From Salticus scenicus (taxonomy: Eukaryota; Arthropoda; Arachnida; Araneae; Salticidae): DNA of 64,000 bases. The first letter of the stretch is position 1. Every line of letters begins with the position of its first letter. Below, piece by piece: positions 63,866 through 64,000 of this stretch. The position numbers were made by a program, and so were the translations under genes. Where the stretch lies: the NCBI GenBank assembly GCA_963930645.1, contig OZ005660.1, forward strand, positions 241,308,836 to 241,372,835, read 5' to 3'. The notes below the pieces were generated by a model. The model worked only from the letters and a program-made list of their open reading frames with translations. It did not search any database and was not told the origin of the DNA.

Positions 63866-64000
63866 GGGATGGGTAAAAGAAAGAAGAACGGTTCATCATA
63901 ACAGTTCTCGACGAAAAACCGAAAGAACTGTTCATTTTCGCCAAAAAGAACCGTTCACTTTCGCCAAAAAGGACTGTTCACTTTCACCAGTGTATGATTG
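63866..64000. mobile_element. Possible hAT-like end with 23-bp tandem units, cut by the window
   Basis: TTAGGGATGGGTAAAAGAAAG is followed by three units of AAAGAACYGTTCAYTTTCGCC (units at about 63922, 63945 and 63968). TAGGGATGGG-type ends followed by GAACCGTTC repeats are common in hAT elements. The other end is outside the window, so the call is tentative. Confidence 0.4.

Overview
The window is about 64 kb of very AT-rich eukaryotic DNA, full of homopolymer and microsatellite runs. It has three intronless C2H2 zinc-finger reading frames in a dense layer of transposable elements and their relics. The finger style (linkers close to TGEKPY, frequent CSKxFSQK and LNxHLRTH segments, no KRAB domain) together with the repeat types (Tc1/mariner, hAT, piggyBac, Helitron, Ty3/gypsy and tRNA-derived SINEs with AAACC tails) suggests an arthropod, most likely an arachnid such as a spider. 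This is inference; no species-diagnostic gene is present.

Layout. 0-1.1 kb: zinc-finger gene A (+). 1.1-7 kb: repeats, a 107-bp MITE, a Ty3/gypsy integrase relic and copies of a retroposed repeat. 7-14.5 kb: a 4.3-kb element with about 300-bp terminal inverted repeats, holding a 2-kb foldback element and decayed 165-bp units, then a 1.6-kb DDE transposon relic interrupted by a Tc1-like palindromic MITE. 14.5-20 kb: nested MITEs, a hAT MITE, and a gypsy reverse transcriptase/RNase H relic (-) with a short retroposon in it. 20-33 kb: a GC-richer promoter-like patch near 20.7-21.15 kb, then mostly gene-free DNA with TIR elements. 33-39.7 kb: a second 2-kb foldback, a 147-bp tandem array, another inverted repeat and a TTAA-flanked element. 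41-42.2 kb: zinc-finger gene B (+). 42.6-49.3 kb: a stack of nested elements, a pogo/Tigger-type element and a Helitron relic. 50-51.9 kb: a 470-bp duplication flanking hairpins and a dead zinc-finger remnant. 52-59.6 kb: piggyBac-like and DDE elements and a SINE. 60-64 kb: a perfect palindrome, two MITEs, and zinc-finger gene C (-) inside a long decayed finger array.

The main biological observation is that the finger reading frames are not tidy genes. Each is flanked by recognisable dead fingers at the correct 28-codon spacing, often in the same frame. In gene A and gene C the start codon itself lies in a dead finger. The three frames therefore look like surviving or selected cores of formerly longer poly-zinc-finger arrays turning over in a transposon-rich neighbourhood. 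No complete autonomous transposon was seen. No CRISPR array, rRNA gene or stand-alone tRNA gene was seen.
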